Shown piece by piece: positions 20,701 through 34,100 of a stretch of DNA of 64,000 nucleotides. Where the stretch lies: positions 11,451,081 to 11,515,080 of the forward strand of contig OZ037767.1 of assembly GCA_964035545.1 (NCBI GenBank), given 5' to 3'. Each line of letters starts with the position of its first letter. The first letter of the stretch is position 1. The position numbers were made by a program, and so were the translations under genes. Under the pieces are notes generated by a model. The model saw only the letters and a program-made list of their open reading frames with translations. It searched no databases and was not told the DNA's origin. Source of the stretch: Bugula neritina. Its lineage: Eukaryota; Bryozoa; Gymnolaemata; Cheilostomatida; Bugulidae.

Positions 20701-21531
20701 GAAGTGAAAATAACAGAACATTTTTAGTTCTAAACAGTAATGATAATGGCACTGCAGAGCCGAGTGACGTGCGTTTGATTTTGCCTTCCTCTGCTAACCG
20801 TAGTAACACAAACTGTACAGCTAAAACATGAATTTTGCTGCAGATCTGAAAGAGAATCTTTATTTATTTGTAATATTAAATAAATAAAGATCAGATGTAA
20901 CAAAATATACGCAAAATTTCAATATATTTGTTGTGTCCCATTGTACCCCGGTACCGGGGCACAATGGGCCGATTTTTTTGTCGTGAACATTTCATTATTC
21001 TGAAAGTTGTGAGGGAGATAGAAACAACAAACTGATACCTGTAATAGACAACATATGCAGCATTAAGACTAGAGATTATTGAACTAGTAACTTGAAAAAC
21101 AGACAAATGAGAGCAACAAATGCAAAATTCGGCCCGTTGTGCCCCCGTTACCCCTATATATATATATATATATATACTGAAAAGTGTTCATGGCACTACC
21201 CCATTCTATAGTTACATTACCTCTGTTGGCTACACATTTATGCACAGATGTCCTTATTTTGAGAGTACTATACTCAGCATTACCTGACAGTAGTTCCCTG
21301 TAATGTGACAAAGAGCTCCAATGTAGGGTGGTGGACAGATGCAGCTGAATGGATAATCTGTCGCTGCCGAGCTGACAGTAATCACGCATGAGCCACCATT
21401 TAAACACGGCTCACTAAAACACACGTCCCACAGGTGCTGCCAACAAAGAAGTTATGAGTCATAACTCACTCTTCAACGCAAAACATGATTTATATTTTTA
21501 TAAAATTTTAAAACAATTTTAATAGAGTTAC

Positions 21532-21565
<34 letters not shown>

Positions 21566-24500
21566 TTTCAATCTGTGTACAGCAACTGTTTAGGGACTTG
21601 TCCCCTCATCAGCAAAGAACAGAGTACCATGGCCCACAGCCACACCTTCGCAATAGTAGAAACTTATAGTTTTACTAAAGCATATTTAAAAGGTGTGTAA
21701 AACCAAGCCAGAGAGCTCAAGTGACTCATATATATATACAATATGCATGACTGATTAAGTGGAATCTAAGCAGTTTTTAAGTTAAACTCTCATCATATTT
21801 CATTGAACAAATTTTCATAAACAAATGACTGCATTACATTATAGAACAGCCTCAGCTTATATCTGTGATGATGAATTTCAAGGGAGCTGAAGCTGCAGTC
21901 GAATTGCTCAAGATCAAACTTAAATCATTATTTAGTTAAATTTGATTATTTTATTAGCCCACAGATGGAATAGGCTCTCTTCACAGTAAACTTACAGAAA
22001 CTGTAGCATTTATCTAATACCAGATGTGTGTAAAGGTTATAGAGAGCTCATCGCAGGAGTTGAAAGTTTTTCCCACCTTACTGTGTAGTTGTCTTCTACT
22101 TGAATAGACAGTAAAACGATTCACATAGCTTACCTGACAATGTCTGCCCAGGTAATTGCTGCCTTTACATTTACAAGAGTATTCTCTCCGTTGCAGGTGA
22201 TTCACTGTGGTCAGACAACTCCCATGTTTACAATAGTGAATGCTCTTATCTAATAGGAAAACAGAACTGACTAAATACAAACTAATGTATATATATCTGG
22301 TTTTATAAAATACAAATGTAGTGTTGTTTATAAATGTAGATTAGTTTCAACTTATTTTAAACATAATGCTTATATGCACTGCGAGTGTCTATGTGTGTGT
22401 GTGCGTGTCTATGCGTGTGTGTGCGTGTGTGTGTGTGCGCGCGCGTGTGTGTGCAGGTGTGTTTGTGCAGGTGTGTGTGCCCGCAAGTGTGTGCGTGCGG
22501 GTGTGTGTGTGTGCAGGTGCGTGTGTGTGTGTGTGTGCATGTGTGCGTGTGCGTGTGTGCAGGTGTGTGTGTGTGCAGTTGTGTGTGCAGGCGTGCGCGC
22601 GCGTGTGTGTGTGTGCGCGCAGGTGTGTGTGTATTTTGCTAAGCATACACAATATATTGCTCAGACAGCAAGGAATGAAAATAGTAATTGCTGTGTTTTA
22701 CCTATCATCATAAAACTACTTTATTATAAACAAATGTTTCATACTGTCAAATTGCCTGCATATTTTATAGAAAATTTACCCAATATTCTCACTTGCGTTA
22801 AAAATTGAAGCTGAGTCTTAAGAATTCAAGAGATTAATCCAAAATGCTTTATGGTAAAAAGGTTAGTAAAACAAGGTGAAGAAAAGAAAAATTGGGAATT
22901 TGAAGTTGAGATTAAGTAGTAATACTAATTACAAATGTCTATATTTTCCAACTTTATGTATCGTTTTTGTTTTAGGCTAAGTATAACAAAATTAACAAAT
23001 TATTTAGAATGACCAGAATTAGAACACAAGCAAGTTCCATGTAATCTATTGCATAATCATATGTACCAACCACACCACGCAGCAACAAGTTGTTTCAAAC
23101 AAATTATGCCCATCACTGCTGACTCATGCATATGACTCTGAATTTATCCCCAAGTGTATAAATAGATACTTACTCCCAGAAAGGCGGTCACTTATTAATC
23201 CAGCCGTGTACTCATTAAATGCTGCCGGTGTCAAAGAACTGCTGTCACAAAGCTCGTGATCACATGTCCCATTCTTGCCAGTCCATGTGAAAAATGGCCG
23301 TTGACATTCACAACTACCGTTAATACATTCCTGGTTTTCCTATTAGGAAAGGAAAAGTATATTGTATATTACTGTCTACAGTATGTTGTATATTACTGTG
23401 AATATTATTATGCTGTATATCATTGCATATTGTACATTACTGTATATTGTACATTAATGTATATAATATTGTACATTACTGTATCTTGTATAATAATGTA
23501 TATTGTATATTATTATTATATCCATTAGTTAGTGAAACGATGTAATGTTTATATTCCTCACTATTTGACATGTTAATAAAAATTGTAATGAAATTTATTG
23601 CCAGAAGCATTAACATTTGTTGAGTTCACCAAAAATTTTAAAACCACTTTTTTGCTGTATGTTTTCTCCATCATCTTCAGAGCAAATGATATAAATGAAA
23701 ATTATCTCTCCCTTTTCTAGTGCATGTTAAAATAGCTAGTTAAGATTTCAGTAAGCAAACAGCAAAATAATTATCAGTCAGCTAGGAGCACAAGTTAGCT
23801 CTCGACTATAAATGGAAGTTCGCAAGGTTGCTTATAAGTTCCATCAAGCAAAATATGATGGCACCACAAAGTAACTACTATTTGATTACCTATACTCTAT
23901 AGTGTCCAACTATTTTTGCCAACCAATACATGTGAATCAACGCTGTTGTTAAAATTAGTACTTATAAACTGCAAACTAAGCTCAGTAAGTAAGAAATTAG
24001 GCTATATTCTAGTTCACATGCACCTTCAGGTTATGTTGACAGAGAAATCAGGCATTCACGGAGTGATTTAGACTTTTTATAATAATATTGCTTTCAAAAC
24101 TTTCTGACCAGACTGCAGTGTTTAATAAAATAGATCAAGTTATTCGTTTTCTATTTGATTTATTACATCCCTGAAGAGATTAATCACATTACTTGTTGAC
24201 TCACTACCCCAAATGGTTTAGAATGTAGTGAATCCTACATCATTTATCAAACTCAAAGTTCAAGAGTATTTCAATAGATAAAACTACTACTGCAATGAAT
24301 GCATTTTGAAAGCATTTACCAAATCCTTTATAAATTCGACTGCCGAGTTGAAAGTATGTTATTAATAGAAATCTTCCTATTTGAGTATACTAGAAACTCT
24401 AGAATATCTCACCAGACATTCTCCAGTGGGACAATCCAGGGTTTGTAGGTTTACTGAGCTGAGGTACAGCATGGAGAACAAATTCATTGACATAAACAAT

Positions 24501-24895
24501 CTAGAATTCAACATGATAATACAAGCTGACAGTACGTCATTTCGCAATGCACACATTATAAGGCAGAGAGAAAAAGTTTCATTACAACTATGAGTATTTA
24601 ATAATGAATTTATTAGTAGAATAATAATAATTACATTGGTGATAACGCAGTAGAGAAAATAGGAAATTAGTATTTGATTGGCAATTATATTGCTTGTGAA
24701 ACTCAAACTTGAAAATTAGCCCATCTCCAACATGATAATAATTTATGTAACAACAGTGCTTATTTAATTTAAAACAAGGCAATTTGAAAATAAACTAGAA
24801 TATACAGTAGTCATAGCAGAAACTGCTGCAACAGCTGGTACATGAGTCAGGATGGGGTAATGATTTGGCACCAAATTGATCGTCACATAACACTG
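17776..24895 (-). CDS. EGF-repeat single-pass membrane protein, 5' end not found
   Basis: Nine minus-strand exons join in phase: 24895-24806, 24453-24413, 23330-23174, 22249-22134, 21436-21284, 19433-19372, 19074-18905, 18513-18405, 18058-17776 (TAG 17778-17776), about 393 residues. The first has a cysteine-rich, chitin-binding-2-like stretch ([11 protein letters not shown]). EGF-like modules follow: [24 protein letters not shown] ... [26 protein letters not shown] ... [22 protein letters not shown] ... [12 protein letters not shown]. Then one transmembrane helix ([19 protein letters not shown]) and a tail of about 145 residues, with a Lys-Pro-Asp-rich stretch ([19 protein letters not shown]). 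Likely a surface receptor or adhesion protein. I do not recognise the family. The two 5'-most exons and the missing signal peptide are the weak points. Confidence 0.6.
19850..21154. mobile_element. Non-autonomous TIR DNA transposon in an intron
   Basis: It starts ggggtaacgggggcacaacg and ends with its reverse complement: 21-bp perfect terminal inverted repeats, flanked by TA-rich sequence, so a TA duplication is possible but cannot be delimited. The core ggggcacaatgggcc recurs inside in both orientations (about 20,216, 20,237, 20,940 and 20,957). The pair at 20,935-20,970 is a near-perfect palindrome around ggtacc. No transposase frame is present in 1.3 kb. Superfamily unresolved. It lies between exons 21436-21284 and 19433-19372 of the EGF-type gene. 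Confidence 0.8.
21537..21563. repeat. (TA)n microsatellite
   Basis: About 27 bases of alternating T and A. Another short (TA)n run is at 21155-21176, next to the TIR element. Confidence 0.9.
22386..22634. repeat. GT/GC alternating repeat, about 250 bp
   Basis: Nearly uninterrupted purine-pyrimidine alternation (gtgtgtgcgtgtg, gcgcgcgtg) in an intron of the EGF-type gene. Open frames read through it in several phases but encode only Cys/Val/Arg repeats. Confidence 0.9.
23345..23525. repeat. Imperfect tandem repeat, AT-rich
   Basis: Repeats of the type tattgtacattactgta, directly upstream (in gene direction) of the 23330-23174 exon. Confidence 0.7.
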
Positions 24896-25294
24896 CTAGA
24901 AAACTTCAATGAAATAAAGATATAATATATAATGGTATGATAAAGTTATTAGTTACCAATGAATTCGACTTGGTGTGTATAAAAGTTAACATGTCTACTA
25001 ACTAAGATCACAGAAAAAAAAGAATAAATAAAGAAGGGAGTCAGTGAACGGCCCTATATAGCTATAATGGACCACGGGAATGGAGCATATCATAGAAGTA
25101 ATATGGAACATTGATCTTTGCCAATTTATTATGACAGTTATTGCTGTAATTTAGGAAATATGAAGTTATTAAAAATAAAAATGCAAATTATATAAAATAT
25201 AAAGTAGTTTATCTAAAGATATGACGCTTGAGCTAAGGTCTTGGCATAAAACACAGAAGATGTTCAAAATAAATAGACTAGGGGTAGTCAGTAG
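24896..25294. other. Spacer between WDR20 and the EGF-type gene
   Basis: Both neighbours lie on the minus strand. AT-rich, no clear exon. A minus-strand AATAAA for WDR20 should lie here, or the missing first exon of the EGF-type gene, but I could not settle either. Confidence 0.4.
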
Positions 25295-28200
25295 TCACCA
25301 CTGCGCACTACCTCGGCTGACCATGTGCGAAGGTGGGGGCGCTCTTTCGGCGTACCCATTCAAGTGATGAGTTTGAGAGCGACTCCTGCTAGACACGTGA
25401 TTGGACAACTGATGGTCTGATGAGTCATGTGACGGCGCAGCAGCCAACAACTGAAAGTAACATAAATAGAGGTCAGGCACAAAAAATAAACTGCTTATAT
25501 GTAGAGGGCAGGAGAATACGGAGAGGGCAGGAGGGGACAGAGAGAGTAGGTGGAGACAGAGAGGGTAGATGGAGGATGACGAGCAACAAAAAAAAGCTCT
25601 CTCAACGAACTCATACAGCAATTGAAAACCTTTGGAAAACAATCTCTGAGGTCAGCTGTATTTATATCATTGCAACTACTAATTGTAGTGATTAAATGAC
25701 AGGAGATGGTGCAAGCTTCCATAAATAGACTTTATTATACCACTATTTTAACTCTCAGACCCAACAATTGGCAATCAACAATTTTAAAAATCCAAAAAGC
25801 AATAAAACTTGTCACAACTAAGTTTAGCATCAACAGGAGAAATCCAGTACCACAGCGAGTAGTGTACTGTATGGAGTATTTGCTCACCTGTGTACCACAC
25901 TCACCTGTTTGTTAGGACGAGCGTATGAAGACACCACCCCGTCCTGACTAGCTATCACAATAAAGTCCCTGTAGAAGTTTATGGAAGTCAGCATACTGTG
26001 CGCCAGCTTTTTGCAGGTCAGCGGCTCCAGTAGAGGCACGTCGCCCAGCCTAGGACAGTACTGAGTACCTAACAACTTGCCCTGCAGCTCCACAGTGTTC
26101 TTCATACACTGAGCTAGGGCGGAGCTAGACCGCACTGAATGCTTGTCTTTGTGACCGAGGGTGAAATTTCTCTTCACCTTAGTTCCATTTCCTATGGAGG
26201 GTTGAGGCGAGGGTAGGGAGACGAGGTTTGGGGCGCTGTTACTGTTAATGCCAGGCTGTAGAGAATTGGACTGTGAGCTAGAGACGCTGGAAGGTTGTGT
26301 GTGAGAGACGTCTATCTCCAGAGACGAGTTCCTAGCTATGTGACTGTTGGTCCTGTTCCTATTCAGGTGACTATTGAGTACATCAGATGTGACGTCCCAG
26401 AGACAGATGTTGGTGTCTTGTGACACGCTGCCTACGCGGTACGTAGTCAGTGGTAAGGTGCTGCCGTCTGCGTCTAACCTAATACTGAACCTACTCGAAG
26501 TGCTGCTCCTAGCCGAGGGACTTTTACCAGTCACTGCGTTGCCTGAGTAGAAATAAAGAGTTGAGTTATTCAACAGCACAAGGGGAGACAACATAGAGAA
26601 CATAACTCCATGTCAGAAACTCTCCCTGAATTACACTACAATAAGTTATATTGAGTCTTGAAGAACTGGCAAGCTAACATTATAATACCCAAATTAAAGA
26701 TTTGAAAATCAGTATTAAGTATTCTTGAATAATTTAAATGAGCTGAAAGGTTTTCCCCGACACCCAGAACTTTCTTGTACCATTAGAACCAACATGACAT
26801 CTGTAAGCTGCAGAGCTATATGTACCTCCAGAAGGAAATCACTTTTGCATACAATTTAATAGTACATAATGCATTCACTATTTGGTGCACAAATCTTTAT
26901 GCAAATAAATTTAGTAGATTCTTACTTTAAGAATGTTATAAGAATTGTAAATAGCATTCACCCAATGATATGTCTGCTGTGTGTACCCTACTATTAATTC
27001 TACAGATCAGAGTTGAAGCTAGGTTTGCATAAACAGAGCTTCCCCATATGTTTATAGCACAGGAAATCTTGCAAAGCAGAATTAAGCAATGTTTTACTTG
27101 AATAATTTACATGGAGTGACAACTTCAAGCTACAATTACAGCTGCTACGTACGTACCAGCATGAAACTGAATCCAAGAGCAGTCTTTTGAAGATAATTAA
27201 AATAAAATTTTGAGCCCCATTAGGAATACTTTAATATGATCAAAAATAATACATTATAATAATTTTTCTACATTAAAATTTTGTAAAAAGACCTATAACA
27301 CTTCATGCGAAAAATATTCCTGATTTTGAAAAAAACTGGGTAGTCTGCAAATATTACCAGATTTTACACTGGAGTAGCCATAAAAGCAGGACAACAGTAT
27401 TTTAGAGCATGCCAAAGCTATGCATTCAGAGGGTAGAACACATTTCAGGAACACCCAAGGTATTGATCAGTAAATCTTACAAGAATTTCACGATGACAGC
27501 AATTAGTTTCAATAAAACACATAAATTTATGAAGAAATAAATAATATATGCAGTATATGTGATGGTGAATATACAATATGATATGCACAGTATATATTCA
27601 GATAGATAGATATACAATAAAATTTAAACAGTATACATTATGGTAGATAATAGATATACAATACAATATACATCTTACACAATAGGATATAATATACATC
27701 TTACACAATACAATACAATATACATCTTACACAATATAATATAATATACATCTTACACAATATAATATAATATACATCTTACATAATACAATATAACATA
27801 CAAAAAAACAGAACTCACGCAATTTCTCACCTGGTGATTCCTCATCACTGACATCTTCGAATGTGCTGTTATCAATAGCTGACGTGGTGTACGGATCAAA
27901 GGAAATGGAAGTAACCCACGACCTATGACCCCTGCCTCTGCATATCACTCGGTTTTCATGGAAAGAGTAGATTGTAATGAGGTCATCTTCACCCCCGGTG
28001 ACCAAGTACTTGCCATCAGGTGACCAACTAATCAGACAAACAGTAACAAGTACTTGCAGGCCAGGTTTCATTGTGCGGCACAAATAGACGGTACCAAACC
28101 ATGTAGACAAGTTACGGAAACTACTAATCTTAATAATTTCAGGGGAAGAAAAAGTTGATTACAGAAACACAACTTAAGGCAATGTCATCTAGAAATTATA

Positions 28201-30749
28201 GCTGGCTAAGTTGGCAGTCGGAAACTTCACCGTAACCCTTATCTGTATAGAAGTTAAACAGCGAATTAAATTCAAACAGCAAAAGCTACGTACAGGGCCG
28301 GCTGAGGTGGCCATACATGTGTTTACATACCTAACACAGTGTAGTCCCCCAAAGTAGCTCTTCATGTATCCAACCATATCCATGGTGTGAAAATCAAAGA
28401 CACGCAGAAACCCATCTTGAGACACGACTGCTAGGTACTGGTTACAAGGAGAGAACTTGAACTGGTTTATTGCACCGTCTCCTATCACCCACCGGAACAT
28501 CGGGTTTCTGGTAGACTTGGTCTTGCAGGTGAATATTATATGGTTCTCACCCTACAAAAAATAGTAAAGCTGGCAAATAATTGCCAGTCATGTATCGCCA
28601 GGTACTGATATTTAATGGTTGATAAATTATTAACATGCTGCAACTGCAGAAGTTAAACTAGTCGGGAGTGTGCGTATACACCTGCCAATCATTTGTTTCA
28701 TCTTGAAAACACTACTATAATTTTAAGTCAAACTGATTGCAAACCAGGAAACAGGTGTAGTGGATTTAATGGAACTATCGCCATGGTAACCCAACACCAG
28801 CATCAAGCAACTTGCGGTAAATTTATTGAATGAAAAACCAGGTTTGCTCAGATTCAAAGTAAAGTTTACAATTTCACCCACAGTCACAATGAGGTGCACA
28901 GGTTAAAATTATATTTCTAACACATTTGGAAAAAAGCACACAGAACAGTTTTTAAAAGTCTAAAAGCCAAAAAAAGAATGCAAAAGAAATGGATTCTAAA
29001 AAATTCCCTGGCAAAAACTTGTAATTAATGGGCTAGCAAGAAGTTTATCTTTCATAAAGTAATGAGTATATTCAAAACAGCTTTTAGACTATTTGAAATT
29101 AATTAAAAAAGGGCAGGACATGTTGTCTTTACTAAGTTGATGAGTTACTAAATAGATAGTCTGTACCTGTTTAAAGACTTGGTAAACAGGAGGTAGATTA
29201 CTAGTCTGAGAGTCTATACAGTACACATACATAGAGCCACTTGCATACGATACCAGGAATTGTGAGTTGTTGCCCGGCAACCAGGCTATGCAAGTAACTT
29301 TAGACTTTTCGACGGCTCTCTACAATAAAACTTGACTTTAATCAAAAGTAACCTTCATTATCGAATATTGAAGAGTTAATATGCAGTATTCAGTTTCTAA
29401 CTAAAAAATGACAACTCTAACAGATACAATATAAAGATGGCATGGAAAACATACCTCATGATTGTAAAGCTGGCCGTTCTCGTTCCGAAATGGATCTATC
29501 ACCTGTATTTGTCCAGCACTAAAACCAATGAGTAATCTTAGACTTTCCTCTGGCTTACCATGTACTTCACTAAATGCATGGCATGTTGGAAAAGTGCCTT
29601 TATAGGTTCTTTTGTCTGTTGGTTGAGTTAAATCAGCTGCCTGACAAAATATCACAGAAAATGTTATATTAGGTTTTAAATTAGCCAGCAATATTTTTAT
29701 TATTTAAAAGAACAACGGGCAATAACCAAATCAAAAAGAATGATATTGGTAGCTTATCAGTTATTTTTAGCATATAGTTAAATATAATTCAAAAACAAAA
29801 CACCAGCATTAACTAGCAATGAGTGGTAAAAATAAACCTGCAGCAGCATTGTCTGACTTATTGGCTTATAAAAATCTTACATACTTACATATTCATATTA
29901 CTCTGAGTATGGCTGAATGATAAGTACACATTTATGATAATACACATTTGCATTAGTCATTACACTCACACTGGTAAGAAGACACTTATAATTACAATTA
30001 TTATTATTATATATAATAAATTAGAATATATAGCAGTTGCAAAAACTGAAAGAGCAAATTCCAATTGCAGCCAATATGGATAAGTAAGCATTAGCAACAG
30101 GCGATCAACACTAACAGTTGCAAGTTAATTAGTACCAGTTGTCCAATGGGCAATGACTGAATCAAACTGAAAATGATGCAGTTAGTCACAATTACGAATA
30201 ATTGAACCACTCCACTAGTACTACTAGTAGCACAGTAGTAGTAGTGTCTACTCACACTCACAGTCTGACTCTGAGTTCAGTGACTATGAGTATGACTATC
30301 ACTATCACTCTGACTATGAGTATGACATTGAATAACATTGACTATGAGTATGACTATCAATTAGTATCAGTATGCGATGGTGCACATGGTGCACAGGTGC
30401 ATAACGTTGGACACAATAGGAAAGGCATTGATTTAGCCCTAATAGTCATATAACCATGTTAACATCAAGTTCAAACTTGCAGAATAAGTGAATAGAATAC
30501 CTTTCTAATGCCCTTAAAAGGATAGACGTAAAGCTCGCGACCGATGCTAAAAGCTAAACGCTCCGGTGTGTCATTTTGTTTAGATAATTGAGTAAAAGAA
30601 ACTGTCACAGGAAAATTGCCAGCATCAGAATATGGTGATCGAGTTGGACGAGAGTATTCAGATAAAACTTGCAGGGTGTATGTGCCTTCACGCGCCGCAA
30701 ATTTTGTTTTTACTTCGTCGTTCCGATTACCTCCTGATTCTGTGGCCAT
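25295..30749 (-). CDS. WDR20: WD repeat-containing protein 20, complete, 7 exons
   Basis: Exons: 30749-30501, 29640-29455, 29319-29167, 28551-28331, 28027-27831, 26542-25905, 25450-25295 (TGA 25297-25295); 1800 nt, 599 residues, near human WDR20 (569). I start at [14 protein letters not shown], five codons inside the first possible Met, because human WDR20 begins MATEGGG. Family signatures: [91 protein letters not shown], and near the C-terminus [21 protein letters not shown] Ser/Asn-rich insert separates the last WD blades, as in the family. WDR20 binds and activates the USP12 and USP46 deubiquitinases together with UAF1. The short last exon adds a Ser/His-rich tail that I do not know from vertebrates. 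Confidence 0.92.
27600..27800. repeat. AT-rich tandem repeat in WDR20 intron 5
   Basis: Repeats of the type acaatataatataatatacatctt, just downstream (in gene direction) of the exon 5 donor at 27,831. Confidence 0.8.
30200..30370. repeat. Simple repeats in WDR20 intron 1
   Basis: Runs of tagtagtagtac type and of tgactatgagtatgactatcac. The same word set makes up the duplicated block at 53,931-54,969. Confidence 0.75.
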
Positions 30750-31152
30750 GATTGCTAAGTTCACTAATCGGAAATAGCCTCGTTAACAGCAGATCTGTAT
30801 TACTATTTTTTAAATAAATTAAAATAATTTTTTTAAAAATATACGTTGAAAACTGTTTATTAAACCTTAATAAAACACAAACTGCCCCAATATTTGAGTA
30901 ATGTATTTAATGTCGAGTTTTTGAGGCAGCAACTGTCACATCCGGTAATACTGATTCCAGCGAATATATCATAATCATCAATATTCGTGTTTAGATTTGC
31001 AATCATCATCACAATGACAATGATCATATTGACTTTTACTATCAACATGGATATTCAAATTCTGCCTAGGATACTGTTGAAAGTGTCAAGTATTATATAG
31101 CTTTGTATATAATACATATTTTTGTAACGATATGTTTTTGTCAATGTAAACT
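30750..31152. promoter_or_regulatory. Shared divergent promoter region of WDR20 and VPS54
   Basis: About 400 bp separate the start codons of two genes facing away from each other. AT-rich with no CpG-rich core. I see no reliable TATA box or initiator to assign. Function as a bidirectional promoter is inferred from spacing only. Confidence 0.5.
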
Positions 31153-31176
31153 TTGAAAATAAATATCAATATCAAT

Positions 31177-34100
31177 ATGATCCAGCCTCCTTCCGAATTA
31201 TTGGAATCTAATTCAAGAATTCCACTCAAGAATGTGCCTTGGAAACGGTGTCAGATGTGTAAAAATGAAACGTTCAACTCGCCCAAAGACTTTGCTTCTC
31301 ATCTTAAAATGGTGCATTGCAGAAAAGAAGGAGGGTCTTACATATGCACATATGGTCCAAATTATTTGTGTAAAAATTTGCCTTTGGAAGGAGTTTGTTC
31401 AAAAGACTATGAAATCCATGTTAGTCGGTACCACGTATCACCCAACGAAGCTTGCGCAAACAATGCCCAAGCTGTTTCAACACTATCTTCCGAATCCCAT
31501 CACTTTTCTTCGAACAGTGTCTCTAGTCAAGGTGTAAAAACTCAAGAAATAAATGATAATGGACTTGGTGAGGCAAAAACTTTCTATCACAGGCAAAAAC
31601 CTGCTGAAGCTCGGTACTATAGTCCTGCTGCTGAGCCTAAGGATGCAACTGCAGAAGAAAACTCACTTCTAATGAGGCAAGATGATTCTGCTAGTCATAC
31701 AGAAGTGAATTTGCAATTAACAGTACACAGTGAGTGAAATTAACAAATCATTTATTTCGAGTTCGTATTATTATTAAGCTAATAGTAGCGTACTAAGCAG
31801 CTATCTTACTTTAGATACTCAGTGTATGCTATACTAGTACCGTTAGCATTACAGTTAAGTCTATATGAAGTAAGCACATGTTTAATTTGTACAACTTGAT
31901 GGGGAAAAAAAACTAGCTTTATTTAGTTAGCTGAAAACATGCTATTGAGCATTGTGCCAAACAAATTTTATCAGTTGCTCTTCTTAGTTAATTCTTACAA
32001 GCAGCTGGAGCATATGCTGTGTGTACTAGAATGTATTACGTTTTAAATTATAAAATAGTTAGCAAGACATACTGGAAAAGTTATAATAAAGGTATCAGTT
32101 TTCACTGTAAAAATATGAAAAATACAATTTTGAAGGCCAAAAACTACGTTGAATTGAATTGGAAGATTTGGAAATAGCTATAATGATTAAAATTAAGTTT
32201 ATTTTTCAACTCTGTGGTGATTTGAATGTTATTTTTGACAGTGAATAAGTTGAAATTTCATTTCTCATGAATTTGTAGCAAGTTTTAGTAAATAATTGTT
32301 GTCATGGGAGTCAATCCTTGAATTTTAATAAATGATGCATTTTGATGCCACTGACTATAATGTTATGTCTAATTTTTTTATTCCATTTCAAATGAACACG
32401 TCTAGTCATTAGACAAGAGTTTTTGTTGGAAATTTAGTTTCAAAAGTTGTTATTTGTTTTTATTTACAAGATGTAAAGAAGAAACCTCGAAAGCCAAGCA
32501 CTAAGTGGACTGTGTATAATGCAAAGGTGAGTCAATGTATGTCTACAATGCATTTAACAGGAGGAATTGAATGTTTTTCTAAATTTCAGAATAACCAAAG
32601 AATTATCAGTTCAACAGTTTAAAGACTTGAGATTCAAGTTTCTTGTTTATTAAAAAGCTACAAACTTTTTATTTAAGTCATGTGAACAATGAATAATTTT
32701 ATCTGTAGTATAGTATTATAATGCAGTAGTATAACATAGTATTATAATACAGTAATATAGTATAGTATAATATAGTAGTATAATATAATATAGTAGTATA
32801 GTATAGTAGTATGGTATAGTATTATATAGTAGTATAGTATAGTAGTATAGTATAGTAGTATGGTATAGTATAATATAGTAGTATAGTATAGTAGTATAGT
32901 ATAGTATAATATAGTAGTATTATATAGTATAGTAGTATAATATAGTAGTATAGTATAGTCATAATATAGTAGTATAATATTTCTAATCCTTAAGGTGAAT
33001 CTTGCTGCACTATTAAATGACCCTCGACCCGGAAGACGGCAGCCGGATTTCTTCACTAAGACTTGGGGTGTTGGCTGGGACTATTTGGATTTGTCTCCCT
33101 CTCCGGACATACCAGATATACAACTTGAGCATTTCAAGAGATACAGAAAGTCGGTACTTCCTGTAAGTGTATAATACGTCTGCACCTTACATACGTTTGC
33201 ACCTTACATACGTCTGCACCTTGAATACGTCTGCACCTAATATACGTCTGCACCTTGAATACGTCTGCACCTAATATACGTCTGCACCTTGAATATGTCT
33301 GCACCTAATATACATCTGCACCATACTCCTTGGATAGCCTGTACCTTACATACATCTGCATTTTAAACGTGTTTATATTTAAAAGTTAGTGTACAGTGTA
33401 ACAGTTCGTTTAGAAATATCTGTCTTCTAAAAATATCGAAATGTTTCTATCTGCCAGAATTAGAGATGAGATGTCTTGTCGTGATATAATAGTCTTTATT
33501 GTTGAGCTGTGTGGCTTGTATGAACTCTGTTGTTAAACTCAGGGTGCATACATAAAACCTCTGGTTTCATACTCTTGGTACAATAGTCTACAAAATGATA
33601 TCGTGTTACACAATGTACATAATTTATGTGAAACTGGCATTATTTATAATTTTTATTTTGTAGACCAAGAGGTCTAAGCAATGCAATCAAGTATTGCACA
33701 ATAATAAATTGCTCTAAAATTGCATGCCATACTGATAAGCAATAAGAAAAACTATCAAAAGAATACAATATATAATAGTTTATAAACTGAAAATAGTGAC
33801 ATTGCACATGATTTTAGTTTATGCTTTTAAAAATGTATTATTCTGCTGTTGACTAATGCTTGTTGTTGTTTTACATAGAGACTAGTGAAGCATCACGCTA
33901 ATATGACCTCTACACCCAATAATAAAGTGCCAATTGATGCATTCCCTCCGCTCTACACTAGAGCTCATGGTGAGTTTTTAACCTGTCCATCAGTATGTCT
34001 TGTACACTGAAAATCTATACTAGGCTTAGTAGCTAATGGGAAAACAATATGTTTAAGAACATAGGAAGCATCGCAATGGCTAAGTCTCTTGTCAACATTA

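Noticed and set aside
22366-22808. Overlapping cysteine/valine-rich and histidine/threonine-rich frames
   Set aside because: Translation of a GT/GC microsatellite in an intron; no splice or start context.
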